From Gammaproteobacteria bacterium (GTDB taxonomy: Bacteria; Pseudomonadota; Gammaproteobacteria; Chromatiales; Chromatiaceae): a stretch of DNA of 36,050 bases. The notes under the pieces were generated by a model. It searched no databases, was not told where the DNA came from, and saw nothing but the letters and a program-made list of their open reading frames with translations. Made by a program: the position numbers and the translations under genes. Below, in pieces: positions 7,093-16,887 of this stretch. Location: the NCBI GenBank assembly GCA_009929855.1, contig RZZN01000037.1, forward strand, positions 1-36,050, given 5' to 3'. Positions within the stretch are counted from its first letter, which is position 1, and every line of letters starts with the position of its first letter.

Positions 7093-7451
7093 TGGTGGAG
7101 GCGGCGGGAATCGAACCCGCGTCCGCAAGCCCTCTGCCGTCGGTCCTACATGCTTAGCCCACTCTATTGTATCTAGCCTCGCGCGCCCGAGGGGCAGGGC
7201 GGTCGGTCGGCGATCTCGAATTGGGTTTTAGCGGATCAGGTCCGAGCCCCCGTCACCGCGATCCTATGTGATGTTACCCCACGAATCCGCCGCCCACAGG
7301 CAAGCAACGGTGTGAGGCCCGCTGGGATTAAGCAGCGAGAGCGTAGTTGTCGTCGTTGGCAACTATTTGTTTGCGGATGGTTTTACGAGGTCTCCCGCAC
7401 CTCGGCATGCACCTCGGGTTTTGCGACCCACGTCGAAGCCATGTCGCCCCC
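7093..7451 (-). ncRNA. ssrA: tmRNA (SsrA)
   Basis: tmRNA rescues stalled ribosomes: it enters with SmpB like an alanyl-tRNA and then serves as message for a degradation tag. The 5' end GGGGGCGACATGGCTTCGAC and the 3' end GGTTCGATTCCCGCCGCCTC followed by CACCA can pair as the tRNA-like acceptor, with CCA encoded at 7093-7095. The T-loop GGTTCGATTCC is clear. The tag frame (7328-7360) encodes ANDDNYALAA and then TAA, the common proteobacterial tag. The length is about 359 nt. A six-G run makes the 5' end uncertain by one base. smpB lies upstream on the same strand. The 3' end of ssrA is a known integration site, and accessory genes fill the DNA beyond it here. Confidence 0.96.
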
Positions 7452-7467
7452 CGATGAATCCTCAGAC

Positions 7468-7496
7468 ACTCTAGACCAAGCCGGGTTCCCGGGCAA
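7468..7496 (-). promoter_or_regulatory. Candidate ssrA promoter
   Basis: On the minus strand TTGCCC (7491-7496), 17-base spacer, TAGAGT (7468-7473), ending 16 bases before the mature tmRNA 5' end. The leader would be removed by RNase P. Confidence 0.5.
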
Positions 7497-7515
7497 GCAC
7501 CAGGCCCTCGGGCCG

Positions 7516-7995
7516 TCATCCAGTCTTGAACAGGCGCTCCTTGTCGCGCTGCCAGTCGCGGTCACGCTCCGAGTCGCGCTTGTCGTGCTGCTTCTTGCCC
7601 TTGGCCAGACCGATCTCGAGCTTGGCGCGTCCGCGCTTCCAATACATGGCGGTTGGCACGAGGGTGTAGCCGGCCCGCTCGGTCTGGCCGATCAGCCGGT
7701 TGAGCTCGCCACGATTGAGCAGCAGCTTGCGACTGCGGGTCGGGTCGGGGTTGATGTGGGTGGAGGCCGATGTGAGTGCCGAGATGTGCGCGCCGATGAG
7801 GTAGGCCTCGCCGGAGAGGATCTTCACATAGGCTTCCTTGAGCTGGGCGCGTCCTGCGCGCAGACTCTTCACCTCCCAGCCCTCCAGGACCATTCCGGCC
7901 TCGATGCGCTGCTCGATGAAGTAGTCGTGCCCGGCCTTCTTGTTGAGCGCGATCGTCGCGCCGCCAGCGGACTTTTTTTGCTTGCCTTTCGCCAT
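7516..7995 (-). CDS. smpB: SsrA-binding protein SmpB
   Basis: SmpB binds the tRNA-like part of tmRNA and is needed for trans-translation. The 159-residue length and the sequence are typical: a basic start (MAKGKQKKS), [39 protein letters not shown] and the C-terminal basic tail rich in K, R and D ([19 protein letters not shown]) that enters the mRNA channel. It lies 64 bases upstream of ssrA on the same strand and divergent from tpiA. A -10-like TAGACT lies only 8 bases before the ATG and no Shine-Dalgarno is visible, so a leaderless or very short-leader transcript is possible; no good -35 supports it. Confidence 0.96.
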   Translation of the reverse strand: MAKGKQKKSAGGATIALNKKAGHDYFIEQRIEAGMVLEGWEVKSLRAGRAQLKEAYVKILSGEAYLIGAHISALTSASTHINPDPTRSRKLLLNRGELNRLIGQTERAGYTLVPTAMYWKRGRAKLEIGLAKGKKQHDKRDSERDRDWQRDKERLFKTG

Positions 7996-8022
7996 GGCGC
8001 GCTAGTCTAAAGCAAATCGGGG

Positions 8023-8051
8023 TTGATTTCCTCAGCCATGCGGGATAAATT
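8023..8051 (+). promoter_or_regulatory. Candidate tpiA promoter
   Basis: TTGATT (8023-8028), 17-base spacer, TAAATT (8046-8051), 30 bases before the tpiA ATG. Four of six bases match in each box. Confidence 0.45.
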
Positions 8052-8081
8052 TGCGCGCTCGACAGACTCGGAGTAGCTCTG

Positions 8082-8846
8082 ATGCGTCAGCCGTTGATCG
8101 CAGGAAACTGGAAGATGAACGGGAGCAAGGCCAGCGCGACCGCCCTCCTCGAAGGGGTCGTCTCCGCCGCTCCTGAGCTCAAGCGCTGCGAGATTGCCGT
8201 ATGCGTGCCGTTTCCGTATCTCTATCTTGGCGAGCAAGTGCTTGCTGGCAGCACGGTTCGGCTGGGCGCTCAGAACCTGTGCACCGAGCCGGGGGGCGCC
8301 TTCACTGGCGAGGTCAGTGCGTCGATGCTGGCCGATTTTGGGTGTACCTATGTCATCTGCGGTCACTCCGAGCGCCGTGAATACTATGGAGAGGACGACG
8401 TGGCGATCGCGAGCAAGATCCTGCGCGCATCGGAGCACGGCCTGACTCCAATCCTCTGTGTGGGTGAGACCTTGCAGCAGCGCGAGCGCGGCGAGACCGA
8501 GGAACTGATCGCCGCTCAGATCGATAGTATCGTCGAGCAGATCGGGATCGCGGCATTCACTCAACTCGAGATCGCATACGAGCCGGTCTGGGCCATCGGT
8601 ACAGGATTGACCGCGACACCGGAGCAGGCGCAAGCCGTGCACGCATTCATTCGCGCTCGGATCGCCGAGCGGAGCGGCTCGGTTGCAGCGGGATTGCGAA
8701 TCCTCTACGGTGGAAGCATGAAGCCGAGCAACGCCGCCGAACTGTTGGCGCAGCCAGACATCGATGGTGGCTTGATCGGGGGGGCGTCATTGAACGTCGA
8801 TGATTTTGTTGCGATTTGTCGCGCTGGAGAAGAGCCCGTCGCCTAG
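8082..8846 (+). CDS. tpiA: Triosephosphate isomerase
   Basis: TpiA interconverts dihydroxyacetone phosphate and glyceraldehyde 3-phosphate in glycolysis, gluconeogenesis and the Calvin cycle, in the cytoplasm. The 254-residue protein has all catalytic residues: N and K in AGNWKMNG (residues 7-14), H in ICGHSERR and E in AYEPVWAIGTG, followed by the flexible loop 6. Phosphate-binding GGS is seen in LYGGSMKPSN and GGASL near the end. GGAG lies about 9 bases before the ATG. It is divergent from smpB, and secG starts 21 bases downstream, a pairing common in gammaproteobacteria. The gene appears complete. Confidence 0.97.
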   Translation: MRQPLIAGNWKMNGSKASATALLEGVVSAAPELKRCEIAVCVPFPYLYLGEQVLAGSTVRLGAQNLCTEPGGAFTGEVSASMLADFGCTYVICGHSERREYYGEDDVAIASKILRASEHGLTPILCVGETLQQRERGETEELIAAQIDSIVEQIGIAAFTQLEIAYEPVWAIGTGLTATPEQAQAVHAFIRARIAERSGSVAAGLRILYGGSMKPSNAAELLAQPDIDGGLIGGASLNVDDFVAICRAGEEPVA

Positions 8847-8867
8847 CGGCCACGGCGGAAGTGACGC

Positions 8868-9428
8868 ATGCAAACCATTTTGACCGTCTTTCAGGTCTTC
8901 TTGTCGCTCGGCCTGATCGGCTTGATCCTGATCCAGCATGGTAAGGGTGCTGACGCGGGCGCTGCGTTCGGCAGTGGTGCCTCGGCAACGGTCTTTGGGT
9001 CGCGTGGATCAGGCTCGTTTTTGACCCGCACGACGGCGATCCTGGCCACGTTGTTCTTCCTAACGAGCATCGCTTTGGCGTATTATTCAACCAAGGGGGC
9101 CGAGCCCCAGACGATCATGGATCGAGTGGACGAGTCGGCCGTGGTGATCCCATCGCCGGTTCAGCCGCCCGTCTCGGACATCCCGTCCATCCCTGCCGAA
9201 GGAGGGATTCGGATCGAGCAATTAGGCTCCGAGCCGGGCCCTGAGGGTGTCTTGGAGGCAATCGAGTCAGTGGTCCCAGAGCAGTCCGAGACTGTTCAGG
9301 CCGAGCCGGTCCAGTCCGAGCAGGAGACCGGGAGCGCGTCCGAGTCCATCAAGCCAACGGCGGCGGATGGTACGGCTGACCAACCAGGCGCAACTGAGCC
9401 TGCGCTCGAAGAGCAAAATGCTCGATGA
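8868..9428 (+). CDS. secG: SecG, protein-export membrane protein with long acidic tail
   Basis: SecG is a small inner-membrane subunit of the SecYEG translocon. Residues 1-75 form the normal core: TM1 (about 4-22), the cytoplasmic loop with QHGKGADAGAAFGSGASATV and FGSRGSGSFLTRTTAI, then TM2 (about 54-72). From about residue 80 to 186 there is an extra region rich in Pro, Glu, Ser, Gln and Ala with repeated EP/VQSEQ-type phrases and net acidic charge. Typical SecG has about 75-115 residues, so nearly half of this protein is a low-complexity extension. GGAAG lies about 8 bases before the ATG. The tRNA-Leu gene starts 10 bases after the stop, so both may share a transcript. Confidence 0.93.
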   Translation: MQTILTVFQVFLSLGLIGLILIQHGKGADAGAAFGSGASATVFGSRGSGSFLTRTTAILATLFFLTSIALAYYSTKGAEPQTIMDRVDESAVVIPSPVQPPVSDIPSIPAEGGIRIEQLGSEPGPEGVLEAIESVVPEQSETVQAEPVQSEQETGSASESIKPTAADGTADQPGATEPALEEQNAR

Positions 9429-9438
9429 TTGATTTCTA

Positions 9439-9523
9439 GCCGACGTGGTGAAATTGGTAGACACGCTATCTTGAGGGGGTAGTGGCGAAAGCCGTGCCAG
9501 TTCGAGTCTGGCCGTCGGCACCA
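9439..9523 (+). tRNA. tRNA-Leu (anticodon GAG)
   Basis: The 85-nt sequence folds as a class II tRNA. The acceptor GCCGACG pairs with CGTCGGC, then discriminator A and encoded CCA. The D-loop has GGTAGACAC, the anticodon stem is CTATC/GGTAG with loop TTGAGGG giving GAG, there is a long variable arm, and the T-arm contains GTTCGAGTC. It reads the CUC/CUU leucine codons. secG-tRNA-Leu-nuoA is a common gammaproteobacterial arrangement. Confidence 0.97.
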
Positions 9524-9528
9524 TCTAC

Positions 9529-9566
9529 AAACGGCATTCTGCATCCGCGGGATGCCGTTTTTTTTT
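9529..9566 (+). terminator. Rho-independent terminator after tRNA-Leu
   Basis: AAACGGCAT pairs with ATGCCGTTT, and the run continues as T for eight bases or more. An inner alternative stem GCATCC-gcg-GGATGC is also possible. It separates the tpiA-secG-tRNA unit from nuo. Confidence 0.9.
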
Positions 9567-9654
9567 GCCCCCTGCCGGGGTTGCCCTCGCATGGGGCAAT
9601 TCATCGGTTGATCTGAAATTTAAATGATTTGAATTGTTTGCTCGTTTGGCTCGG

Positions 9655-9684
9655 TTGACATCGTGACGACGAACGCACTAGACT
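9655..9684 (+). promoter_or_regulatory. Candidate promoter of the nuo operon
   Basis: A perfect -35 TTGACA (9655-9660), 18-base spacer and -10 TAGACT (9679-9684) lie in the only gap (9567-9731) before nuoA, after a strong terminator. The transcript would have a leader of about 40 bases. Confidence 0.65.
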
Positions 9685-9731
9685 AGTGCTCCGGCGCGGT
9701 GTAGAGAATGTTCATCATTCGAGGAGGAGTA

Positions 9732-10088
9732 GTGCTCGACAACTATCTGCCGATCCTGATCTTCATCCTCGTCGCGCTGCTGGTCGGCGCGGGACCACTT
9801 TTGGCTGGATTCATTCTTGGTCCACAGCGTCCCGATGTCGAAAAAAACTCACCCTATGAATGTGGCTTCGAGGCGTTCGAGAGTGCGCGGATCAAATTCG
9901 ATGTGCGCTTCTATCTCGTAGCCATCCTCTTCATCGTCTTCGATCTAGAGATCGCCTTCCTCTTCCCTTGGGCAGTCGTGCTCGATGAGCTCGGGATGTT
10001 CGGCTTTTGGGCCATGTTCATCTTCCTGGGGATCCTGGTGGTGGGCTTCCTCTATGAATGGAAGAAGGGGGCATTGGAATGGGAATAG
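9732..10088 (+). CDS. nuoA: NADH-quinone oxidoreductase subunit A
   Basis: NuoA is a small membrane subunit of complex I at the junction with the peripheral arm. It has three TM helices (about residues 5-28, 58-80 and 86-108). The conserved loop between TM1 and TM2 carries NSPYECGFE, and TM2 contains the acidic pair in [10 protein letters not shown] chose GTG at 9732 (118 aa, the usual length) because GAGGAGGA ends five bases before it. An in-frame ATG at 9708 would place that ribosome site inside the coding region. The gene opens the 14-gene nuo operon, and nuoB overlaps its end by 10 bases. Confidence 0.95.
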   Translation: MLDNYLPILIFILVALLVGAGPLLAGFILGPQRPDVEKNSPYECGFEAFESARIKFDVRFYLVAILFIVFDLEIAFLFPWAVVLDELGMFGFWAMFIFLGILVVGFLYEWKKGALEWE

Positions 10089-10555
10089 AAGGCCTTCTCG
10101 AGCAGGGTGTCGTCACGACGACCGCCGATAAGCTCATCAACTGGGCGCGGACTGGTTCACTCTGGCCGATGACCTTCGGCCTGGCCTGTTGCGCGGTCGA
10201 GATGATGCATGCGGGTGCCTCGCGCTATGACCTCGATCGTTTTGGCATCGTGTTTCGGCCGAGTCCGCGTCAATCCGATGTGATGATCGTCGCCGGGACC
10301 CTCGTCAACAAGATGGCTCCGGCGCTGCGCAAGGTCTACGATCAGATGGCCGAGCCGCGCTGGGTCATCTCCATGGGTTCGTGCGCCAATGGGGGTGGCT
10401 ACTACCACTATTCCTACGCGGTGGTGCGCGGATGTGACCGCATCGTTCCAGTCGATATCTATGTCCCGGGTTGTCCCCCGACAGCGGAGGCGCTGCTTTA
10501 CGGCATCCTCCAACTCCAGAACAAGATTCGGCGCACCAACACGATCGCACGCTGA
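10079..10555 (+). CDS. nuoB: NADH-quinone oxidoreductase subunit B
   Basis: NuoB (158 aa from the ATG at 10079) holds the [4Fe-4S] cluster N2, the last centre before quinone. Its ligands are visible: the adjacent Cys pair in LACCAVEMM, the Cys in [10 protein letters not shown] and the Cys in [11 protein letters not shown]. The start [10 protein letters not shown] matches the family; an upstream in-frame start at 10058 would add seven residues inside nuoA and is rejected. The overlap with nuoA suggests translational coupling. The sequence is close to that of many gamma- and betaproteobacterial complexes. Confidence 0.97.
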   Translation: MGIEGLLEQGVVTTTADKLINWARTGSLWPMTFGLACCAVEMMHAGASRYDLDRFGIVFRPSPRQSDVMIVAGTLVNKMAPALRKVYDQMAEPRWVISMGSCANGGGYYHYSYAVVRGCDRIVPVDIYVPGCPPTAEALLYGILQLQNKIRRTNTIAR

Positions 10556-10564
10556 GCTGCATCC

Positions 10565-11278
10565 ATGGCTAACGACATCCTGTCCAATCCGATCCGATTG
10601 GCCGCGCTGCGCGCCGACCTCGGCGAGGTCTTATCGATCCACGAGGGCGACCTCATCGAGGAGCTGGGCGAGATCACCTTGATCGTGCCGTCCGAGCGTC
10701 TACTCGATCAGGCGCTGACCCTGCGCGATCATCCCCGTCTGCGATTCGAGCAATTGATCGATGTATGCGGGGTGGATTACGCGGCCTATGGCGTGTCCGA
10801 GTGGGAGACGGACGATGCCTCCACCCTGGGCTTCGGGCGCGGGGTCGATCGTGATCAGGATCTGCGTCTCGACGATCCCAAGCGTTTCGCGGTGGTCTAT
10901 CACTTGCTGTCCTTGGTCCACAATCGGCGCGTGCGCGTGCGTGTCCATGCCAAGGGCACGCCTCCGATGGTGGATTCGGTCGTCCCGGTCTGGGCAGCGG
11001 CCGATTGGTTCGAGCGCGAGGCATTCGATCTGTACGGTATCCTCTTCAGCGGCCATCCGGATCTGCGCCGAATCCTCACCGACTATGGGTTCGTGGGTCA
11101 TCCCTTCCGGAAGGATTTTCCGCTGCACGGTCAGGTCGAGATGCGTTACGACCCGGCACTGGCTCGGGTGGTCTACGAGCCGGTTGCCATCGAGCCGCGT
11201 GTCCTGGTGCCTCGGGTGATCCGCGCCGATAGCCGCTATGTGAAGACTGCTGCGAGACCGGAGTCTCCCGATGCCTGA
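10565..11278 (+). CDS. nuoC: NADH-quinone oxidoreductase subunit C
   Basis: NuoC (237 aa) is the 30-kDa subunit of the peripheral arm and structurally supports NuoD near the quinone site. The C-terminal signature [18 protein letters not shown] and the following [15 protein letters not shown] are clear at about residues 150-190. NuoC and NuoD are separate genes here, unlike the nuoCD fusion of enteric bacteria. It starts 9 bases after nuoB and overlaps nuoD by 8 bases. An insert-like stretch around [16 protein letters not shown] (about 79-94) is seen in many proteobacterial NuoC proteins. Confidence 0.96.
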   Translation: MANDILSNPIRLAALRADLGEVLSIHEGDLIEELGEITLIVPSERLLDQALTLRDHPRLRFEQLIDVCGVDYAAYGVSEWETDDASTLGFGRGVDRDQDLRLDDPKRFAVVYHLLSLVHNRRVRVRVHAKGTPPMVDSVVPVWAAADWFEREAFDLYGILFSGHPDLRRILTDYGFVGHPFRKDFPLHGQVEMRYDPALARVVYEPVAIEPRVLVPRVIRADSRYVKTAARPESPDA

Positions 11279-12527
11279 GATCCGTAACTACACGCTGAAT
11301 TTCGGACCACAGCATCCCTCCGCGCATGGTGTGCTGCGTCTGGTGCTAGAGATGGACGGCGAGGTGATCGAGCGCGCCGATCCGCACATCGGTCTATTGC
11401 ATCGTGGAACCGAGAAGCTTGCCGAATACAAGCCATACAACCAGAGTATCGGTTATATGGATCGGCTCGATTATGTGTCCATGATGTGCAACGAACATGG
11501 CTATGTGCGCGCCATCGAGAAGCTGCTGGGTGTCGAGGTTCCGGAGCGCGCTCAGTTCATCCGTACCATGTTCGACGAGATCACTCGCATCCTGAATCAC
11601 CTGATGTGGTTGGGGGCGCATGCGCTCGACATCGGCGCCATGACGGTCTTCTTGTATTGCTTTCGTGAGCGCGAAGATCTCATGGATTGCTACGAGGCGG
11701 TATCGGGCGCGCGTATGCATGCGACCTACTATCGTCCTGGTGGGGTCTATCGCGACCTTCCCGATCGCATGCCGCAGTATCAGGGCAAATCCAAGTGGCA
11801 TGGCGCAAAGGCCATCGCGAAGCGCAATGACGCCCGGCAGGGATCACTGCTCGATTTCATCGAGGATTTCTGCAATCGCTTCCCGGCGCATGTCGACGAA
11901 TACGAAACCTTGCTCACGGACAATCGCATTTGGAAACAGCGCACGGTCGGCATCGGTGTCGTCTCGCCTGAGCGTGCCTTGCAGCTCGGCTTCACGGGTC
12001 CGATGCTACGCGGCTCGGGAGTCGAATGGGATCTGCGCAAGAAACAGCCCTATGCGGCTTACGACAAGGTCGATTTCGACATCCCGGTCGGCGTGAACGG
12101 TGATAGCTACGATCGCTATCTCGTGCGCATCGAGGAGATGCGCCAGTCCAATCGAATCGTCAAGCAATGCGTGCACTGGCTGCGAGGGCATCCAGGTCCG
12201 GTGACGATCGATGATCACAAGGTCGTGCCACCCTCGCGCGCGGACATGAAGGGCGATATGGAAGCCTTGATCCATCACTTCAAGCTCTTCACCGAGGGGT
12301 ATTGTCCGCCTCCCGGGGAGGTCTATGCGGCGGTCGAGGCCCCCAAGGGAGAATTCGGCTGCTACATCATCTCCGATGGCGCGAACAAGCCTTACCGCTT
12401 GAAGGTCCGGGCGCCGGGTTTCCCGCATCTCGCCGCGTTGAATGAGATGGCGACGGGACACATGCTCGCCGACGTGGTGGCGATCATCGGGACGCTGGAT
12501 ATCGTGTTCGGGGAGATCGATCGCTGA
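11271..12527 (+). CDS. nuoD: NADH-quinone oxidoreductase subunit D
   Basis: NuoD (418 aa) is the 49-kDa subunit, related to the large subunit of [NiFe] hydrogenases, and forms the quinone pocket with NuoB. Family hallmarks: the start [18 protein letters not shown] with the quinone-pocket His, [26 protein letters not shown] and the conserved C-terminus ending DIVFGEIDR. Hydrogenase-type nickel Cys ligands are absent, as in all complex I versions. Its ATG lies inside the end of nuoC and its TGA shares a base with the nuoE ATG, so the three are tightly coupled. Confidence 0.97.
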   Translation: MPEIRNYTLNFGPQHPSAHGVLRLVLEMDGEVIERADPHIGLLHRGTEKLAEYKPYNQSIGYMDRLDYVSMMCNEHGYVRAIEKLLGVEVPERAQFIRTMFDEITRILNHLMWLGAHALDIGAMTVFLYCFREREDLMDCYEAVSGARMHATYYRPGGVYRDLPDRMPQYQGKSKWHGAKAIAKRNDARQGSLLDFIEDFCNRFPAHVDEYETLLTDNRIWKQRTVGIGVVSPERALQLGFTGPMLRGSGVEWDLRKKQPYAAYDKVDFDIPVGVNGDSYDRYLVRIEEMRQSNRIVKQCVHWLRGHPGPVTIDDHKVVPPSRADMKGDMEALIHHFKLFTEGYCPPPGEVYAAVEAPKGEFGCYIISDGANKPYRLKVRAPGFPHLAALNEMATGHMLADVVAIIGTLDIVFGEIDR

Positions 12528-13054
12528 TGAGTTTTCGCAACGCCCCACTTGCAGTCATCCATGACCGTGATAAATCGACCCTATTCACGGCCGAGACGCG
12601 TGCCGCGATCGATGAGCAGATCGCGAAATATCCGGCTGAATGGAAGCAGTCGGCAGTGATGCCGGCACTGACCATCATTCAGGATGCCAATGGTGGCTGG
12701 TTGACCCGCGAGTTGATGGATGATCTGGCGGTCTATCTCGACATGCCCGAGGTGTCGGTCTACGAGGTGGCCAGCTTCTACGGGATGTATGATCTCGAGC
12801 CGCAGGGGCGTCACAAGGTCTGTGTCTGCAACAGCGTCTCCTGCATGCTGCTCGGCGCGGAGGAGCTCATCCATCATGTCGAGCACAAGTATGGCGTGCA
12901 ACCAGGCGGGACCACCGCCGATGGCCGCTTCACCTTCAAGGAGGTGGAATGTCTCGGCGCCTGTCGACACGCCCCGGCGGTGCTACTCGACAAGACCTAC
13001 CACGAGAACCTTTCCCCCGAGGCGCTCGACAAGCTGATCGACGAGCTGGAGTAG
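12527..13054 (+). CDS. nuoE: NADH-quinone oxidoreductase subunit E
   Basis: NuoE (175 aa) is the 24-kDa thioredoxin-like subunit with the [2Fe-2S] cluster N1a. The four Cys ligands are visible as CNSVSC (C-x4-C, about residues 101-106) and CLGAC (C-x3-C, about 144-148). An N-terminal helical segment with [14 protein letters not shown] and the phrase [15 protein letters not shown] precede the cluster domain. It shares one base with the end of nuoD and nuoF starts 4 bases after its stop. With NuoF it forms the NADH-input module. Confidence 0.97.
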   Translation: MSFRNAPLAVIHDRDKSTLFTAETRAAIDEQIAKYPAEWKQSAVMPALTIIQDANGGWLTRELMDDLAVYLDMPEVSVYEVASFYGMYDLEPQGRHKVCVCNSVSCMLLGAEELIHHVEHKYGVQPGGTTADGRFTFKEVECLGACRHAPAVLLDKTYHENLSPEALDKLIDELE

Positions 13055-13058
13055 GCGG

Positions 13059-14342
13059 ATGGTCCAGAATCAAAATACTGTGTGCTTCCGCAACATGCAC
13101 CTGGACGTTGCGAGTCGCCATACCCTGGATGCCTATCGCGGCATCGGGGGCTATGTCCAGTGGGAGAAGATCCTGCGCGAGCGCCCGGATCCGGCCGCTC
13201 TGATCGAGGAGGTCAAGCTTTCGGCACTGCGTGGGCGAGGCGGCGCGGGTTTCCCAACCGGGCTCAAATGGAGCTTCATGCCGCGCACGGCGCCTGTGCA
13301 GAAATATATCGTCTGCAACTCGGACGAGGGCGAGCCGGGAACCTGCAAGGATCGCGATATCCTTCGATACAACCCACATCAGCTGATCGAGGGGATGGCG
13401 ATCGCCGGCTACTGCATCGGCGCCACGGTCGGCTACAACTATATCCGCGGCGAATTCTACGAGCCGATCGAGCGCTTCGAGGGCGCCCTGCGCGAGGCCT
13501 ATGCCGCCGGGCTGCTCGGCAAGGACATCGGTGGATCTGGGATCGATTTCGATCTCCACACCCACATGGGCGCGGGCGCCTACATCTGCGGCGAGGAGAC
13601 CGCCTTGCTGGAGTCGATCGAAGGCAAGAAGGGCCAGCCGCGGTTCAAGCCACCCTTCCCGGCTCAGTTCGGTCTCTATGGTTGCCCCACCACGATCAAC
13701 AACACCGAGTCACTCGCCTCGATCCCGGTCATCCTGGAGAAGGGTGGTCAATGGTTCCTGGAGCAGGGGCGGCCGAACAATGGTGGACCCAAGCTCTTCT
13801 CGGTGTCGGGTCACGTCAACCGACCGGACAACTTCGAGATCCCGCTCGGGACCCCGTTTCGCGATCTGCTCGAGATGGCTGGTGGGATGAAGGATGGGCG
13901 AGCGCTGAAGGCGGTCATTCCAGGTGGCTCGTCGGTGCCGGTCGTGCCGGGTGACATCATGATGCGGACCGACATGGATTACGACTCGATCGCCAAGGCG
14001 GGGTCGATGCTCGGCTCGGGCGCCGTGATCGTGATCGCCGAGGGGACCTGCATGGTCAAGGTGCTGCACAACCTGTCCCATTTCTACATGCACGAGTCTT
14101 GCGGTCAATGCACGCCCTGTCGCGAAGGGACCGGCTGGCTGGAACGCGTGTTGCGGCGCATCCTGGAGGGGCGAGGTCGCATGAGCGATCTCGATCTGCT
14201 CGACAGTGTCGCGGGGCGGATCGGCGGGCGGACCATCTGCGCACTCGGCGATGCCGCCGCCATGCCGGTCCAGAGCTTCTTGAAGCACTACAGACACGAG
14301 TTCGAGTCGATGATCGAGCGCGGCCAGGGCCTCGCTGCCTAG
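13059..14342 (+). CDS. nuoF: NADH-quinone oxidoreductase subunit F
   Basis: NuoF (427 aa) is the 51-kDa subunit that binds NADH and FMN and carries [4Fe-4S] cluster N3. The glycine-rich [13 protein letters not shown] (about residues 54-66) and [13 protein letters not shown] bind the nucleotides. [14 protein letters not shown] is conserved. The cluster motif is [13 protein letters not shown] (about 347-359), with the fourth Cys in [11 protein letters not shown] spacer of about 140 bases follows before nuoG, the longest gap within the operon. Confidence 0.97.
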   Translation: MVQNQNTVCFRNMHLDVASRHTLDAYRGIGGYVQWEKILRERPDPAALIEEVKLSALRGRGGAGFPTGLKWSFMPRTAPVQKYIVCNSDEGEPGTCKDRDILRYNPHQLIEGMAIAGYCIGATVGYNYIRGEFYEPIERFEGALREAYAAGLLGKDIGGSGIDFDLHTHMGAGAYICGEETALLESIEGKKGQPRFKPPFPAQFGLYGCPTTINNTESLASIPVILEKGGQWFLEQGRPNNGGPKLFSVSGHVNRPDNFEIPLGTPFRDLLEMAGGMKDGRALKAVIPGGSSVPVVPGDIMMRTDMDYDSIAKAGSMLGSGAVIVIAEGTCMVKVLHNLSHFYMHESCGQCTPCREGTGWLERVLRRILEGRGRMSDLDLLDSVAGRIGGRTICALGDAAAMPVQSFLKHYRHEFESMIERGQGLAA

Positions 14343-14483
14343 CTCGGATCGGGATGCGTGTCTGGCCTAACGCGTCCTATGAATCAAAATGTGTTGAGTC
14401 GCCTAGCCCGTCTCGGTGCATCGCACCGGGGGGATGCCCATTCCGGGCGGTCCCGTTCGACTGGCGCCGATCGAGAGAGCTGA
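14343..14483 (+). other. Structured spacer between nuoF and nuoG
   Basis: No gene. It contains the hairpin CTCGGTGC-atc-GCACCGGG (14412-14430, one G-T pair) and a weaker GCCC-attcc-GGGC just after. No U-tract follows, so it is more likely an mRNA-stability or processing structure than a terminator. Confidence 0.45.
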
Positions 14484-16880
14484 ATGACGGACAAGATCAC
14501 CATCGAGATCGACGGCCGCGTGTGTGAGGCCGAGCCGGGAGAGATGATCATCGCGGTCGCGGATCGCGAGGGCATCCCCATCCCGCGATTCTGTTATCAC
14601 AAGAAGCTGTCGATCGCGGCCAACTGCCGCATGTGTCTAGTCGAGGCGGAGCAGGGCGGTCGCCCCTTCCCCAAGCCGGTGCCGGCCTGCGCGACCCCGG
14701 TTGGCGCGGGCATGAAGGTGCTGACCCGCTCGCCGAAAGCGATCGATGCCCAGCAGGGGACGATGGAGTTCCTGCTGATCAACCATCCGCTCGACTGCCC
14801 GATCTGCGATCAGGGTGGTGAATGTGAGCTGCAAGACGTCGCCATGGGCTATGGTGGCGATGTGTCGCGTTTCACCGAGCGCAAGCGCGTGGTGGCCGAC
14901 GAGGATCTGGGTCCGCTCATCGCCACCGACATGACCCGTTGCATCCACTGCACGCGCTGCGTGCGCTTCGGCGCCGAGATTGCCGGGGTCCGTGAGCTGG
15001 GCGCGACCGGCCGTGGCGAGACGATGCGTATCGGCACCTATGTCGCCCATACCCTGGCCCACGAGCTCTCGGGCAACATCATCGATCTCTGTCCAGTGGG
15101 CGCGCTCACCTCCAAGCCCTATCGATTCACAGCGCGGGCCTGGGAGTTGACCGATGCCGACAGCATCGCACCCCATGATGGAGTCGGCTCGAACATCCGA
15201 CTGCACGTGCGTGGTCAGCATGTCATGCGGGTGCATCCGCGCGACAACGAGTCGGTCAACGAGACTTGGATCTCTGATCGCGATCGTTTCAGCTATGCCG
15301 GATTGACTGCCGACGACCGCCTGACCATGCCGCTGATCAAGCGCGAGGGCGCCTGGCAGGAGGCCAGTTGGCAGGAGGCCTTGACGGCGGTGGCCGAGCA
15401 TTTGAAGGCGGCCGACGCGCGACACATGGGTTGGCTGCTGGCGCCGAGCGCAACGCTCGAGGAGCTCTATCTCGCGCAGCGCATCGCCCGCGGGCTCGGT
15501 TGCCCCAACATCGATCATCGACTGCGTCAGCAGGATTTTCGGGGTGATGCCTCCGATCCGCCGCGGCCATGGCTTGGTGTGCCAATCGCGGCGCTCGAGA
15601 CACGCGGTGCCATCCTGGTCATCGGCAGCGATCTCCGCCAAGAGCAACCCCTGTTGGCGCACCGCATCCGCAAGGCGGCGTTGGCTGATACTGACACACT
15701 CGTGGCCTTCATCAACCCGCTCGAGCTGACGCTCACCCATCCGGCGCAGCAGCTCGTCGGGACGCCGGCGCGGATGGTCGCGGAGCTGGCCGGGATCGCC
15801 AAGGCATTGCGCGTGAAGGCCAGTGGCGCGCTCGGCGCGCTGATCGATGGGGCTGAGTGCAGTCCAGACCAAGAGACGCTCGCCGCACGCCTCCAGGCCG
15901 CCGGCGCGGCAGACCGGGGATTGATCCTGTTGGGCGCACTGGCCACGGCCCATCCTGAGTTTGCACTCTTGAAGGCGCTCGCCAACCGGATCGCCGCGGC
16001 GAGCGGCGCGGCCATCGGCTATCTGCCCGCGGCCGCCAACAGTGTCGGCGCTCATCTCGCGGGCGCCCTGCCATACGCCCAGGCGGCTGGTCAGGTCGCC
16101 GAGGTGTGCGGTGCGAGCCTCGGCGAGATGCTGGCAACGCCTCCACGGACGTTGGTGCTCTGGGGGATCGAGCCGGATCTCGACATCGGAGACCCGGCAC
16201 GCGCCCTGGCCATGTGTCACGCGGCCGACTATGTGGTGGCCTGCTCGTCCTACCGCTCGGCCGCCCTCGAGGCGGTTGCGGATGTGCTATTGCCCATCGG
16301 CGCCTTTGCCGAGACCTCCGGCACCTTCGTCAACGCAAGCGGGATCTGGCAGCGCTTCCAAGGCGCGGTGGCCTCGCCCGGGGAGGCGCGTCCAGGTTGG
16401 AAGGTGTTGCGCGTCCTGGGCAATCTGCTCGATCTGAATGGCTTCGACTATCGCGATGCGCGTCAGGTCCATGATGAGTTGGCTGAGTTGTGCAAGGACG
16501 TGAAACACGACAATCGCCCGCGAGCCGATGATCAGATCGCGCCGAGCGCTCCGGTCGATGGACTCATGCGGATTGGCGGCGTGCCCATCTATGCCGTCGA
16601 CGGTCTGGTTCGGCGCTCACCGGCACTTCAGCGGATGTCGGTGCCTGGTGGCTCCTTTGGCGCGCACATGAATCCCGCACAGGCGGGGTCGGTGGGCTTG
16701 AGCGCCGATCAGCGGGTCTTGATCGTTCAGCATGATCACGAGGTCGAGGCCAGGCTCATCCTGGATCCAGCGGTCCCGGACGGTTGCGTGCGCATCCCCG
16801 CTGGGGTGCCAGGCAGCGAGGGGCTCGGTGTGCAGATCGGTCCGGTCGAGGTCAGGCCGGTTGGCGGCGTGACGGGATGA
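14484..16880 (+). CDS. nuoG: NADH-quinone oxidoreductase subunit G
   Basis: NuoG (798 aa) is the largest peripheral subunit. The N-terminal ferredoxin domain holds the [2Fe-2S] N1b ligands (RFCYH, ANCRMC and ACATP, about residues 35-72). A His/Cys [4Fe-4S] site is at [18 protein letters not shown] (about 97-114), and a second [4Fe-4S] motif is CIHCTRC (about 153-159) with the fourth Cys in [11 protein letters not shown]. The rest is a molybdopterin-oxidoreductase-like domain without cofactor role. The C-x2-C-x3-C motif for the extra cluster N7 found in E. coli is absent. GAGAG lies about 6 bases before the ATG. The C-terminal third is more variable, as usual. Confidence 0.96.
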   Translation: MTDKITIEIDGRVCEAEPGEMIIAVADREGIPIPRFCYHKKLSIAANCRMCLVEAEQGGRPFPKPVPACATPVGAGMKVLTRSPKAIDAQQGTMEFLLINHPLDCPICDQGGECELQDVAMGYGGDVSRFTERKRVVADEDLGPLIATDMTRCIHCTRCVRFGAEIAGVRELGATGRGETMRIGTYVAHTLAHELSGNIIDLCPVGALTSKPYRFTARAWELTDADSIAPHDGVGSNIRLHVRGQHVMRVHPRDNESVNETWISDRDRFSYAGLTADDRLTMPLIKREGAWQEASWQEALTAVAEHLKAADARHMGWLLAPSATLEELYLAQRIARGLGCPNIDHRLRQQDFRGDASDPPRPWLGVPIAALETRGAILVIGSDLRQEQPLLAHRIRKAALADTDTLVAFINPLELTLTHPAQQLVGTPARMVAELAGIAKALRVKASGALGALIDGAECSPDQETLAARLQAAGAADRGLILLGALATAHPEFALLKALANRIAAASGAAIGYLPAAANSVGAHLAGALPYAQAAGQVAEVCGASLGEMLATPPRTLVLWGIEPDLDIGDPARALAMCHAADYVVACSSYRSAALEAVADVLLPIGAFAETSGTFVNASGIWQRFQGAVASPGEARPGWKVLRVLGNLLDLNGFDYRDARQVHDELAELCKDVKHDNRPRADDQIAPSAPVDGLMRIGGVPIYAVDGLVRRSPALQRMSVPGGSFGAHMNPAQAGSVGLSADQRVLIVQHDHEVEARLILDPAVPDGCVRIPAGVPGSEGLGVQIGPVEVRPVGGVTG

Positions 16881-16887
16881 GACAACC

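Noticed and set aside
6877-7231. Plus-strand open frames over the ssrA 3' end
   Set aside because: They overlap the tmRNA and its terminator, and the peptides have no family features.
7474-7496. CCGGG-tt-CCCGG element upstream of ssrA considered as the smpB terminator
   Set aside because: The loop is only two bases and no T-run follows; it more likely lies in the ssrA promoter region.
10565-12527. nuoC and nuoD considered as a broken nuoCD fusion
   Set aside because: Separate nuoC and nuoD genes are the ancestral and common state; both have normal starts and lengths.
14484-15300. Missing N7 cluster ligands in NuoG considered as a defect
   Set aside because: The extra N7 cluster is absent in many proteobacterial and mitochondrial complexes, so this is normal variation.
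14637-16220. Long open frame (527 codons) on the minus strand opposite nuoG
   Set aside because: Antisense shadow of a GC-rich gene; low-complexity His/Arg/Gln-rich translation, and nuoG is certain on the other strand.
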